Shown here one piece after another: positions 35,306 to 47,266 of a stretch of 64,000 nucleotides of DNA (the stretch's first letter is position 1; each line of letters starts with the position of its first letter). The notes under the pieces are model-generated. The model did no database searches. It worked only from the letters and a program-made list of their open reading frames with translations, and was not told the origin of the DNA. This DNA comes from Atopsyche davidsoni (Eukaryota > Arthropoda > Insecta > Trichoptera > Hydrobiosidae): the NCBI GenBank assembly GCA_022113835.1, contig JAILWY010000020.1, positions 4,278,001 to 4,342,000 on the forward strand, read 5' to 3'. The position numbers and the translations under genes were made by a program.

Positions 35306-37647
35306 CGATGGATTTATAAATATATATAGAATAGCAGCTGATTTTAACAGCTACAAAGCAACAGTGATATCGAATACATTGTTTTTTTGTGGGAAATCAT
35401 TTACGGGGCATCCGACCCCGATGAATATTATATATATATATATATATTAGGGTGTCCCTTATATGACCAAAAAAATTTTTTTTTCAAATTTCGAAATGCA
35501 TACCCTCTACATTTTTTACTAATGCTATAAGATACTCAAATATAAAATTTCATCTTTCTAGAAAAATTGCAACTAGTGCCGACCGAGCTTCAAAGTTTAG
35601 TAAAAAAACGTGTTTTGTCTTGATATTTCGGTCTGGTATAAAATCATTATAAATGCAATAAATTAAGTGAATAATAGTAAAAATTCAATTAAATGAACAT
35701 TAATCTTTAATCAAAAACATAAAGTAATAACAATCAGTCAGGGTAACTTTTTTATAGAGTTGTTTTTTTACAGTCCGGATACAATTTTCTATGTTCCTGG
35801 ACACAGCGCAGCAAGAACTGTTTTTGTTCTTCTTCAGCCGCGATAAGTCCGTTAAAATCTTGCATCATTTTAACAGCCCTTTCAGCAGTATCATTCACAA
35901 CCCTCAAATAACTTATTTTTCTTTTAGCTTCCACAAAAGCCCTATTATTATTCCAAGAAGATACATCTTCCTTTAGAAAACTGTCGTCGATCTGCAGTCG
36001 TGATAAAAATTGTTTGCTCTTTTCCGATACGAAATCATCCAGTGTTTTACAAACATAAGCAAACATCTTGTAGAGTCTTTTTGTCCTTCGCAGTTATTCT
36101 GCATTGTGACTGAAGTAAACACATTTTTAAAGAATAGATCGCTCTCGCCATCCAGCGTGCCTGATGCATGGCTTTGGGGGGGCTTAGTTTTAATTTTTCC
36201 TCTGAGTCTCCTCCCAAAAATATTACGCACAGTTCGACCAATTTGCGGTAGTCATCTCTTACATAACCTTTGTCTAATTCTGCCTTATAAAATATTAACA
36301 AAGCTTGAATGTCTGTCTCGGCAACACGTTGTTTTACGAAATTAAGAGATGGTTCAATGTTACTAGCGTCGATGTTTTTCCAATTTTCTCTGAACTTTTT
36401 AAACATTGGAGTATCTGGGCTACTAGTAATTTACTTAATTTTGCTTTCAAAGACAGCTTTTAGGACCAATTCATAAACATGATGACGACAGACGAGCAGC
36501 AATTCTCTTCCTAAAGTTTCTCCAAAATAGCACAAGCTCCATTGAAACGGGCAGTATTGAAAGCTGTTGTGTCGCAGCACATTATTTGTACTTTATCGTG
36601 AAGGTTCTAGTCAAAGAGAGCTGTTGAGACAGCCTTAGCTTGATGTTTTTCAGAAGAATGTTCTAGTTTTGGCACTGCAAGAAGCTGTTCCTTATCGTCA
36701 AACGAAGCAATAACTGGCAAGCGTTCTTCTTTAGAACTTCGTACATCTAACCCGGGTAATAGTTTTCCATCCCAATGGACTGTGACTACGTCGGGTACAT
36801 TACTTCCAAAGAAGTCAGATTTTATTGCTTCTGCCCTTGATTTTCTAGTTTCAGCAGCTAGTGGTTATCTTTGTCTTACAACCCTTTCCTCTTCTTCCAA
36901 TCGTCGTTGTTTAGATCTATCTTCTTTTTCCGACAATTTTTTATCAACACCACCTAAGCATCCTGGTCGATCTGGCTCTCTCTGTTTCATTAAAAATAAT
37001 TTATCTTACTCTATTTTCATTCTCTCAAAAGCATCAGCATGTGCAATATCAAACAAATTATCAAGATCAATTTTGAAATTGTTCTCACGGCTCTTGAACG
37101 TAACCTGAGTTTTCTTACAATTTTTTTTGCAACTCTCTCCAAACATGATATAAATCAACAAGTTTCTTCACGCAGTTAGAATATGCCCTTGTTGGAATTC
37201 TTGCTTTTTCCCAATATATGATGCACTCCCTAATCACAAGATTTTCACTTTCACTAACAATCAGTTTAACCTCACGAATATTGTAAAATAGGACCGAGGG
37301 AATTTGTCAATTAGATGGTAATTTTGCACCATTTATTTGATATCTAGGCAAACCGATAAGGAAATTATTTTGTTTATCACTCCGTAATTCCACCGACATG
37401 TTAACGCACTAAACAATGGAGCACTACTAATCTCAAAAATCACGTATGAAATGACAAATAAAACATGCAGTTACAAGTCACAGCGCAGTACTTACGCAAC
37501 TTGTATGGACAAGTTAAAATCGCAAGTCGGCACGGGTTACCGTTTATAAATCGAACTAATATTTTTTTCTAGACAATATAGGGTTATTACTAAACTTTTA
37601 AGAAGGTATGCGTAAAAAAATATTGAACTTGAATTTTAAGGGACACC

Positions 37648-37705
<58 letters not shown>

Positions 37706-38345
37706 TATATATAGCGATGAATTGATAAATATATATATATGACCGCAGAGTGTTAGAGTAGCAGCTGATTTTAACAGCTACAAAGCAACAGTGATATCGA
37801 ATGCATTATTTTTTTATAGAAAATTATTTACAGGGCATCCGATTTCGATGAATATAGATAATATATAGCGGTGAATAACGAATACGAATAGCGATGAGTA
37901 GTAAGAGTAGCAGCTGATTTCAAGAGATACAGTTGGTTAGGACTAAAATAGCAGAGTTTGGGAGTAGCAGCTAATTTTAACGCTTTGAAGCAGCAGTGAT
38001 ATTGAATACCTTGTTTTTCTGAAGAACATTATCCACGCGACATTTGGTTCGGAGAAAAATAGCAGTACTGCTACATTTATTTTTATGCAGGACATTATCA
38101 ACGTGACACTCAGTTTTGAGTAAAATACCAGACATATAGAATAGCAGCTCACTTAACAGCTTAAAACCATATCGAATGGCTTGTTTTTAAAAATAGCAGA
38201 GTAATACACTATCAGCTAATTTCTACAGCCGCAAATGCAACAACGGTATTGGATTTATACGCGTCATTTGGTTCGGAGAAAAATAACAGAGTTTAATGGA
38301 AAAGCGGCTGATTTAAACAGCTACAAAAAGTTGTTATATAGCAAT
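35130..38345. repeat. Satellite-like tandem array, interrupted by a DNA transposon
   Basis: Repeated unit built on AGTAGCAGCTGATTTTAACA, GCTACAAAGCAACAGTGATA, TCGAATRCATTG and GGGCATCCGA. Copies begin near 35,155, 35,333, 37,757, 37,905, 37,961, 38,143, 38,207 and 38,302 and become progressively divergent to the right. (TA)n tracts lie between units (35,261-35,304; 35,430-35,447; 37,652-37,700). The transposon at 35,449-37,649 splits the array. Confidence 0.8.
35449..37649 (-). mobile_element. 2.2 kb TIR DNA transposon, decayed transposase, superfamily unassigned
   Basis: Ends AGGGTGTCCCTTA (35,449) and TAAGGGACACCCT (to 37,649) are perfect 13-bp inverted repeats, with weaker inverted similarity for about 40 bp more (both contain GCATACC). 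It is inserted in (TA)n, so the target duplication (TA or TTA) is masked. The minus strand holds transposase remnants broken by frameshifts and stops: VTVHWDGKLLPGLDVRSSKE, IMCCDTTAFNTARFNGAC, VCRHHVYELVLKAVFE, SPPKAMHQARWMARAIYSLK and YLRVVNDTAERAVKMMQDFN. Similar proteins occur as repeated unnamed ORFs in arthropod and cnidarian genomes, as far as I remember. Asp in HWDG, Asp in CDTT and the acidic residues in NDTAE are plausible DDE/D candidates, by inference only. Confidence 0.8.
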
Positions 38346-39438
38346 ATCCTGTGAATAAGTTTGATCTGAACTAAATTATTTTAGATATTTGCAGATGGGA
38401 GGCATTTTTATTATTTTTATTTTATAATAATTGGCTTTCCATGCCTGTGAAGTTGGATCATCATTTTTCAAAAATATAAAAAAGTGTCGTGCTGTTGTGG
38501 ATTTCCGCGAAGCTGCTTCATAAGTAGCAGCTCCGTTACCTGCTTCTTGGTCTCGGGCCATCACTAGGCGGCTGGACCGGGCGCGGAACTAATGCCGACA
38601 TCAAAGGTACAAATCAACACGAGCGGGATGGGTTTTTTTATGACCATAGACAAGAAAAAATATTCCCCGTGCCTGGGCCTGCCGACGCGCTAGGCACAAT
38701 AAAATACCCGGTGTCTTAAAACTGCTCACCAATAATAAACAAAATCACCAAAAAAAAAAAAAACACCACCCTATAGGACAGATATTTTCACGCGCAAATT
38801 TCTAACCTTCAACATTTATGACTTAAAGCCGGTATGGCATTAAATAAGTGCAATATTATTTTTTATTCTTGACATTGCCTCGTCTGGTTGTTGAAGTATT
38901 TTCACGCGCAATTTTTTTGAACCTATCAGACATGGGCGTTTTGGTTTGGTCTGGTGTATTGAAATTTTAACGAATTACCCCTATTTTAAGCCGTGGATAC
39001 ATTCAGAGTATTATTATATAAATAGATAAGATTGCCGAGAGAGCGTGGCGGTTATTACAGCCTATTTGTTTTTACGAACTCTCCCTGGCTTTAACTGTTG
39101 TCGAGTTAATTAACTTTTATCAGGGGCGTACGTTAACCCTTATTAAAAAAATGTACTTTTTAAAAGAAATACAGAAATTATACTTTTCAATCGATTTGCT
39201 ATTTTCTAAATTTTTTTTGAGATTCGTTTCGCACAATTTTTTGTGTTGGCGTTTTTTTATATTTATTTTATTTTATGTGAGATGTAGACTAATTTTTTTT
39301 ATATTTATACTTAAATGGTTTTAATACACACCTAATTAGAACGTATTATTTAATAATTATCATCGGTATGCTATGTATTATCATGTTGAGGGACAAGGCA
39401 TTTGGTTGGTGAGGATCCATTATTATAATGATAAAAGT

Positions 39439-39569
39439 AACTTTGTATTTTGTCTTCACTTTGAGTTTATGTTAAACTAATAAAGTTATGCATCTGATGA
39501 TGACCTAGTCTATTTGGTCGAAATCATGCACAAAATATAATAAACTCAAAGTGAAGACAAAACAAAGTT
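39439..39569. mobile_element. Palindromic MITE-like element with a hammerhead-like core
   Basis: Left arm from 39,439 (AACTTTGTATTTTGTCTTCA ...) and right arm ending 39,569 are inverted repeats of about 31 bp with one small length difference (GTATTTTG versus GTTTTG). Between them, 39,490-39,529 forms GCAT, CTGATGA, GACC-loop-GGTC, GAAATC, ATGC, i.e. nested stems. No ORF. Confidence 0.75.
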
Positions 39570-40984
39570 GCTATGTATTATTTATAAAATCTGCAATAAA
39601 ATCTTCCTGTGTTTTGGAAATTGGTTTTGTGTTTGACGATTTACTATGCCGATAAACCCAAATCCCAATTTTTTTGACATTAAGATTATTTTTAAATAAA
39701 TATAGTAAAATAAAAAAACGTATATAATTAAATAATTTCTTTGAATTAAAAATTTAAACAATTGTATTATATAATGGCGTGCTAAAATTGCATGCCTCGA
39801 GAACAAACACACCGTAAGCCTCCTTGAAGCAAATTTGTATATATTTTTTATAATTTTTTTTTTGGTTGCGTTGTATGTTGTCTCGAGTTGAAATAGCATG
39901 CCGTGGAAATGCATTGCACGCCACTGATGTGTACCTGTACCTTTAGGATGGGTTACATACAAGCCGGGAACATTACGCTCCGCCCTGGCGCCTGTGCCGG
40001 ATCGCCTATCAATCGATTTAATTGTTGTTTGTACTGTCTTCGTGTACCCCATACAAAAAAAAATACTACCATTATACCCCAAAGTACTGACCACGCACCC
40101 ACCAGTGCTTCCCAACCCCGTGGACCCATTTTTTATTAACTAATATATAAAAAATAAAGTAACACCTATCATCTGTACCAAAAAATTATTCAACAACATT
40201 CCGTTTAATTATTTGAAAAAACCAATAGAATTTAATTATCAATACTAATCGTACGTTAAAAATATATATAATAAGATAGTCTTAGAATGACTTGGACAAT
40301 AAATAAAATAAATAGTTTTAGTCATTTCTAAATATTTTTTTTTTAATATCAAATATTTTTTTTTATTTTCACTGTCAATATTTATTTATGTTATACACTC
40401 GGAGGGTCGTTAGAAAGAATGGAAGCACTGCTGTCGTATTCTCTTGTGCCCACCTACGAGGTCCGTGGGTCATATTTATTACAAAATTATACACATCAGT
40501 AGCTTAGACGTTTATTAATGGCCCTCGACTCTAGGATGCTGGTTCTCGTCCCCGCGTGGCCTTTCGAGCTCTCCCTCGGGATTCTCGAATCCCATGGTCA
40601 TGGAGAAGCCATCAGTTCAGTGACTTTAGAATCAACAGATCTCAACCATCAACTATACGTAATATATAATTTAAAATGAAATCATCGTGATCTCATAGCC
40701 AGTTGGCTACTATTATATATATATACTCGTATAGCACTGTTTCTGAATAACGCGGTGCGCATCAATCGCGTTTCAGGTGTGTTGATAGTATACGATGTAT
40801 AAGGTGTGTTTATTATAGGATATCGGTAAATTCAGTGTTGCCAACCAGCGACGCGAAAAAATAAAAAATAAATCAAACATGGCGGCTGTCAGCTTTCGCT
40901 AGATTTGGCGCGGCAGTTATTTTTTTCCCAGTACGTACGCGGACGTGCCGTCGCCTAAATGTGTTCCCGTATATGCAAATAATG

Positions 40985-41060
40985 TTGCCAGCTAGTGATG
41001 GGAACTTTCCCAGTAAGCAATCGATTTAATCGATCGAATCGAAACGTGATCACATAATAT
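40985..41060. repeat. CTAGTGATGGG / ATCGAT dispersed repeat copy
   Basis: GCCAGCTAGTGATGGGAACT followed by AATCGATTTAATCGATCG, the same arrangement as near 31.6, 31.8 and 32.65 kb. Confidence 0.55.
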
Positions 41061-41117
41061 ACCCGATAAGGAAACAAGGTCCATATATAATAAAATATCT
41101 CATGCATATATATGATA

Positions 41118-41520
41118 TCACTGATTCGGCCGTACTTTCGACCTCCAGCCACTGGCGTAAATTCCGCATCCACGTAAGCTTCCTTCTTCCCCCTTGCCTT
41201 GGACAATCAGCTGTAGAATGCTATACTTACTGTTACAAATAAATGTGGCCAAAATAGCTTTTTTACCATCGTCAGGAGTTGTCTTCCTTTGCGTATTCTG
41301 TGACTCTCTCGTTTGTGACGTTGTCAACCCATGGTGTTTTACGGATTCTCCTATAAAGCCACATTAAAAAAGCATCGATTCTTCGCATTGTAGCTGTCTT
41401 TAGTGTCCAAGCTTCAACTCTTTAAAGAAGCACTGAGACGGCATAACACTTGGTGAATCTCCAGCGAGATTTCAGTGTTAAATCTCTTGAGCATAGTTCT
41501 TTCCTCGCTGTCTCAATTTC
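41118..41520 (-). mobile_element. RTE-like LINE, 3' end of the reverse transcriptase ORF
   Basis: On the minus strand the order is the coding C-terminal region (GTTATGCCGTCTCAGTGCTT, AGAGTTGAAGCTTGGACACT, CTTTTTTAATGTGGCTTTAT, CCATGGGTTGACAACGTCAC) and then the tail with GCATCCACG-style boxes. These correspond to the C-terminal CY-VS-LLYGVEAWT, EMWLYRRI and PWVDRVTN blocks common in insect RTE-type endonuclease/reverse transcriptases. Truncated at the 5' side, as usual for LINEs, and broken. Confidence 0.7.
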
Positions 41521-41559
41521 CTGATTAGGATCCCAGTTCATATATATTTAAATAGATAA

Positions 41560-41624
<65 letters not shown>
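41560..41624. repeat. (TA)n microsatellite
   Basis: More than 60 bp of TA dinucleotides. Confidence 0.95.
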
Positions 41625-41630
<6 letters not shown>

Positions 41631-42231
41631 TAAATATGTAGGTGCGTTGTTAACCTAGTGAGGTAAGTAAACATTGAATAAACATCGCAAACACTCGTTA
41701 ATTCCAAACCAAAGTTCACCGAGCCGTTGACATCACTAGCGGTGGCGTATTTTTGAATTTAGAATGTTTATTTGAAAATGGAGTCGGGACGTGTTCGTTA
41801 TTTAAAAATCGGAACATAAAAGAGAACCAACGGTAAAAATTTAAAATTTTTGGTCACGTAGTATTATTATTTTGGGCCGACTGTGCTTCTCATGCTATTT
41901 TTTAAATGCACCGTATTTAAATCGGTGAATAGACTTTGGTGGTTAATATTCATGTGATTTTCACGTACGGCCTTATTTTATATCGCCGGATGTCTGCCGC
42001 TCAAGGTTTCTAACATTTGCTTGATATATGCTTGGTATTTTGATAACAACAGCCCAAATCTGTGACAGTAATATTCATGGTTTGGACGACCAAGAACCGG
42101 TAAAGGTTGTTGTTCCGTGATTGTTACAATAATAGGCATCATTATAATGATTCATACATGAAACGACGAAAAAAACTACACATTTTATAATCAAATACAT
42201 GATAGATCCTCATATGTATTCATTTCTGCTT

Positions 42232-42415
42232 CAGGTGTCTATCCTCAAAAAAGATTACTGACCCTCTCACTGGAGAAATTTATATATCTGTTCATGGTTT
42301 TCTTATGGAGAACAGTGAAATGTCCTTTTACAATAATTCCAAGTCCACTACTACATTACCGATCTTTCGCATACGCCCAGGGCACAGACCGGCAGTCATG
42401 CACAGTTCATTTCAA
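42232..42415. repeat. Dispersed repeat copy (same family as 30,985)
   Basis: Shares CCAAGTCCACTACTACATTA and the CGCCCAGGGCAC region with 31,128-31,185 and 60,880-60,942. Confidence 0.6.
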
Positions 42416-42959
42416 TTCCCAATACCCATTATAATTGATGATTCAATAACACGACTGCATATTTTTTCATATGCCTTTTGTTTTGCAGGGACATGGTCAA
42501 ACGTGAGATCACACCCTGTATATAAAAAAAACTCGTATACATAACATAAATCTTTACTACTTTGAAAAAAATCGTAAAAAATATTCCTTGATATTTATTG
42601 CCTTTGAAAAATATTTTGCAGTAATTTGTGTGTGAATTAAAATATTTTCTTTATTTGTTTTGTCGGGAGTTGTTTTTTTTAATTTTTATAGCTATGAGCA
42701 ATTTTTTATATAATATTGAATGTTGATTTTGACTTATGTATTAATTGTTGATACACATTGAACCACCCTTGTTTGGTGTTATTATAGTGGTCTAGGTTTG
42801 AATTCTATTTTACCATATTGAGCTTCGCTGTGATTTCCCGATGATCCCAAAAAAAATCCGGAAGATGGTTGCACCACCAGAACCGAAACACTGAAAGGCA
42901 AATTTGTATAATATATACTTTCACTTTACTTGCATCTTGCGTCTGTGACAATTTTCTTT

Positions 42960-43265
42960 GATATTTGCATAAATTTCGCATCCACGTTAGCTTTCTCCTT
43001 CCGATGCTTCTTTTTTTATAGATATTTTTGGGACAGCTGAAGTTTGTTATTTTTGGAAACGCAGCCAAATCGCCAGGAGTTCTCTTCGTTTGCGCAGTCC
43101 TTGGATGGCGGCGTGCGGTCCACTAATGGTGTTTTGAGGATTCTCCCATGAAGCCTCATCTCAAAAGTCTTGTTTCTTGACTCGAGAGCCTCTCGGGCTG
43201 CTTGTTGTGTCGTCCGCGATGGTCGCCATGGCGACAATGACCCCGTCGCAGTCACGAAGATTCGT
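42960..43265 (-). mobile_element. RTE-like LINE 3' fragment
   Basis: The minus-strand reading FEMRLHGRILKTPLVDRTPP corresponds to the EMWLYRRILKIPWVDRVT block of RTE reverse transcriptases, followed by a tail with the GCATCCACG box. It is frameshifted and lies directly beside the mariner element. Confidence 0.7.
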
Positions 43266-43430
43266 GACAAGCCGAGGTCAGCTGAGTCAGAATTTTTTTC
43301 CTCACCACTTGCAACATCTTCGCAGTGTTCCGCTGCGATCTGAAATTATCTTCATTACATCCATCAACCTTAAAATTGGGATGCTTCCACTGAAGGCGCG
43401 TTTGATTCAAGTAAATTTGACCCTAACCTA

Positions 43431-44350
43431 AGAGGGCGGTCCGATAAGTACTTAGCCTACAAAAGAAAAACGAAAATTTTCCTTTAAGCTCGATACACTT
43501 GACCCAGCGATGCTCCAACTTCTTTAACCCATCTGAAAAATACGTTTTTTCGAGGTCTGCAAAGTAGGCCTCCGTGGCGGCGATGACCTCCTCATTCGAC
43601 TTAAATTTCTGTCCGGCGAGTGACTTGTTCATGTTTGGAGACAAAAAAAATCGCACGGGGCCAAATCTGGAGAATACGGTGGATGGGGGAGAAGTTCGTA
43701 GTGCAATTCGACTAATTTGGCCATTGCGACGGCGAAATTGTGAGCCGGTGCGTTGTCATGGTGGAAGAGCACCTTTTTCTTCGCCAAATGGGGCCGTTTT
43801 TTCTGTAATTCAGCGTCGAATCGACCCAATAATTCGGCATAGTAGAGCCCTGTGACCGTTTTGCCCTTTTCCAGGTAGTCAATGTAGATCACACTTTGTG
43901 AATCCCAGAAAACGGTGGCCATCACATTTCCGGCCGATAAGACAGTCTTCGCCTTCTTCGGGTGAAGTCCACTGTTTCGACTGTTCCATGGTCTCTGGTG
44001 TGTATCAGTGGATCCATGTTTCGTCGACGGTCACGAAACGACGCAAATTTCAACGAAACGAATGTCATGCAGGATATGACCCACGCGGTCTTTTGAGATG
44101 CCTACTGTTTCAGCTATCTCGCGCACCTTCAATCGGCGGTCTGCCAATACGAGATCGTGGATTTTTGTCACGTTATCCTCCGTGGTAGCCATTTTCGGGG
44201 CACCTAGGCGTGGCTCATCAAAAACCGACGTTTGAATTTGAGAATTTTTGACAGTAGCCGTTTACGAAAATGTACTACACGATAGTAAATCTCTCTTGCG
44301 ATACTAGCACCATCGGGCGGTGAGGCTAAGTACTTATCGGCCCGCCCTCG
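43431..44350 (-). mobile_element. mariner-like element, internally deleted and frameshifted
   Basis: 920-bp element flanked by TA (43,429-43,430 and 44,351-44,352). Terminal inverted repeats: AGAGGGCGGTCCGATAAGTA at the left and, read inward, CGAGGGCGGGCCGATAAGTA at the right, both continuing CTTAGCCT. The minus strand encodes mariner transposase pieces: VDETWIH, ATVFWDSQSVIYIDYL, VLFHHDNAPAHN and PPYSPDLAPCDFF, then a frameshift into FLSPNMNKSLAGQKF. About 1.3 kb is usual, so roughly 350-400 bp are missing from the N-terminal side. Not autonomous, but the ends look mobilisable in trans, by inference. Confidence 0.9.
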
Positions 44351-44689
44351 TATGTCTTAAACAATGAAAAAAAATTATCAAACCCAAGTTCTTCCAATGC
44401 CTATTTTTCAGTATTTCTGAAAATATGCCCAAAACGTCTTTTCACAATTTTTTTTGTATATCAGTTCAAAAAAGTCACCGCACGCCACTCGCGCTTATTG
44501 ATTGCCCCCAGGCATGCTATGCATGTCGCGGACATGTTGGACTGTGGCGTCTGCCATTAGCGCGATCATCAGTAGAACTGCCATAATCATTCGAGCTTGT
44601 TGTATTATCCGTGGGAAAAAATACCTGTTTGATGACTGAGCTGGGCGACGAGTGACCTTTAGTGTGGTCAATGGACAGAAAAAGAAAAT

Positions 44690-44704
44690 AAATAAATAAA
44701 TAAA
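44690..44704. repeat. (AAAT)n microsatellite
   Basis: Short AAATAAATAAATAAA run. Confidence 0.7.
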
Positions 44705-45197
44705 ACATATTAAATACTTAAAAAATATATATAGATACACATATTTATTAATAATTCAGCAAATGTGAAATATAAGCGCAGGAAAGACTTTTGAATGGTT
44801 TATTAGTATATTTGGTTTTCCTGTGTTGTTTTAGGAAGATACTTATCTTTCCGCAAATATAATAGTTTACGCAATTTTTAAAATGTAGTGTCTATGCGTA
44901 AAAGAAATAAAATATTTCTCGGAAGAGATTAAAAAATTATAATGCGAAAAAAATAAATCAAAAGCCTTATTTGATCAATGGGATTTTTACATTTATTATT
45001 GCTCAGTGTTGATATGACTGTATTTGATTTTTTCCTGCGGTCTTCTTAAATATAGTTTTATTTTTTTTATTATAAAATAGCGTCATTGCAAAAAGTTGAT
45101 ATGACAACACTCGCTTTTCCTGCGTTGTTCTCGGAAAAGGTTTGTCACTCCATAAATTGTTTGCGCACAGTTATATCCCGGATGACCTCAGCGCATC

Positions 45198-45300
45198 CTC
45201 AGGTTAGTCTAGTGGTTAAAGCGGTTAACTGACTCCACGAAGAACTACCATCTTCGATTCCTATCTTTTCACAGAAATTAATTAAAAAAATATATATTTA
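45198..45300 (+). mobile_element. tRNA-derived SINE head
   Basis: A-box TAGTCTAGTGG (45,205-45,215) and B-box TCTTCGATTCC (45,251-45,261) have the spacing of a Pol III promoter in a tRNA gene. The putative arms do not fold well enough for a functional tRNA, and an A/T-rich tail follows at once, which fits a SINE. Confidence 0.65.
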
Positions 45301-45769
45301 AACTTACCTATTGCCGCAAATATTGCATCCACGAAAGCTTTCTACTTCCTCTGAGGAGAACGACCCGAAGAAGACGATAAGCATCGCATGTCATACACTA
45401 GACTAGTCTACTTCTTAGTGATACTAGACCTCCCTTGCTTTGCATTGTTTGACCTTGACTGATTCTCCAGGTCGAGTAGAAATGATGGACTAAGGAATAT
45501 GTCATCCTGTACGCTTTTGCAAGACAGGAAATGCATTAAAAGTTGCATGACTGTGAAGGCGTAAACTTCCCGGATGGTGTTGACTGCATTCTGCGTTGCA
45601 GGTGCCACAATTCTAACTGCACTACGTCCGGAGAACTTTGCAGCTAAATGAAGAAAGCCTGCATAGCAACAGCGTTTATTTATAAAAAAAATAGACTAGG
45701 CAAGTCTTTAGGGCGCCCAAATCATGCCATGGAACAAATCAGTCTTCAATTAAACCACTACGAAACTGA

Positions 45770-46140
45770 GAATACTGTCAACTATAAAACTGGGATAGAA
45801 GTGAGGAAAATACTTTGTTTAAAAAATATAACCCTGAAATCTCGCTGGAGATTTCCCAAATGTTATGTCGTCTCAGCTCTCCTTTATGGAGTCGAAGCTC
45901 GTCGAAGAATTGAGGTGGCAGAAATGTGGCTGTATAAGAGAATCCATAAAACACCATGGGTTGACTGCGTCACAAGTACATAATAAGAAGATCTTCTTTT
46001 GGCCACATTTTCGTAACAGTACGTATAGCATCCTCCAGCGATAGTCCATGGAAAAATCAAAGAAAAAATGGCCAAAGGAGGGAGGAAGTTTGGCTGAAAT
46101 GGTCACCTTCTATGAGGAGAGGCATCAGAAGAAGAATCCC
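45770..46140 (+). mobile_element. RTE-like LINE, 3' end of the reverse transcriptase ORF
   Basis: Reads FPKCYVVSALLYGVEA, then RRIEVAEMWLYKRIHKTPWV and DCVTST before a stop, then GCCACATTTTCGTAA, a linker, and GTCACCTTCTATGAGGAGAG near the 3' end. The order matches the minus-strand copies. Confidence 0.75.
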
Positions 46141-46784
46141 AATATCTCTACGGACTCGTTGCGACTGTGGCGGGGCTTAATAGAATCTCGCAGTGCCTCC
46201 GCTTCTCTAATCTCGTCCATTCGGCCAGCCGAAAATAGGCCGGGTGTTTTTTTTTTAACGGCTGGCAACTCCGGGGCTCCTCGGGCTATTTGCAGCAGGA
46301 CGGATGTAGGAGTGTGTATTTCAGTGGTGCAGTGGTGCAGAGCAGTGGTGGCGAAGTGGTACTCCCCGAGGTCGTTGAGGACCACAAAAAAAAAATTCAA
46401 CCTAGCTTACCTAGGACGCGTGTCGTATATCTTATTCCATGATGTTGCGATTTTTTTACCACCCGACATCTCCATATTCCACCAAGTAAGAATGGCAATA
46501 TTACGTCAATTTTAGATTGTGAGCGCTTTCGCCTTACAAGAGCATATCATGATTTTTCTTCTAATAATGTCAAATAAACAATCGAAATGAAAAATGGTCA
46601 TGATTTCATTATCAATAATAATTAATATACTATTGAAGATACTCTCATAATTTGGCAGTGAGGTTAGGTTAGATTCATATTTTATATATATATATATATA
46701 AATATAAAATATGCGGTAAGTAAAAAATTGGTGGTTCTTAAAGATAAACCTCTCTCTCTTCCATTTTATCGAATACATTCCTAT

Positions 46785-47170
46785 CCTGGGCCAGTCTCAC
46801 CGATTCAGCCGTACATCGTAAATTCCGCATCCACGCAAGTTTCCTTCTTCCAATGCCCCATTACCTTCAATCATTCCTTGTACAATCAACTGCAGGATGC
46901 TGTATTTATTGTTCCGAAAAATATGGCCAATTAGAAACCTCACGCTTTTTTCTGTGACTTTCTCGTTTGTGACGCGGTCAACTCATGGTGTTTTATGGAT
47001 TCTCCTATAAAGCCACATTTAAAAAGCTATTAGAGCTGTATTGAGTTTCCAGGCTTCAACTCTATAAAGAAGAATTTAGACGACGTAATACTTCAGTGAG
47101 TTTTCAATGTTATGTCGCTTGAGCATGGTATCTGTGACTTTCATTTGTGACGCGGTCAACCCACGGTGTG
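46785..47170 (-). mobile_element. RTE-like LINE 3' fragment
   Basis: Minus-strand copy with the same boxes in order: CAGTCTCACCGATTCAGCCG, GCATCCACGCAAG, ATGGCCAATTAGAAACCTC, then the GACGCGGTCAACTCATGGTG coding block, repeated partly at 47,140-47,168. Confidence 0.7.
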
Positions 47171-47249
47171 ATCAAAAGTTTTTTTCTCAGTCAGTTTGCA
47201 ACAGAAAAAAAACATTGCCTAACTTTGTCTCGAGGCGGTCGATCCGCTT

Positions 47250-47266
47250 GATTGTTGATGATGATG
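47250..47266. repeat. (GAT)n microsatellite
   Basis: Short run of GAT trinucleotides (ATGATGATGATGATG). Confidence 0.7.

Noticed and set aside
41525..41719. Small ORF with alternating Ile-Tyr (also 55,543-55,792)
   Set aside because: Translation of a (TA)n microsatellite.
45198..45270. Functional tRNA gene
   Set aside because: A- and B-boxes fit, but acceptor and anticodon stems do not pair properly and an A/T-rich SINE-like tail follows.
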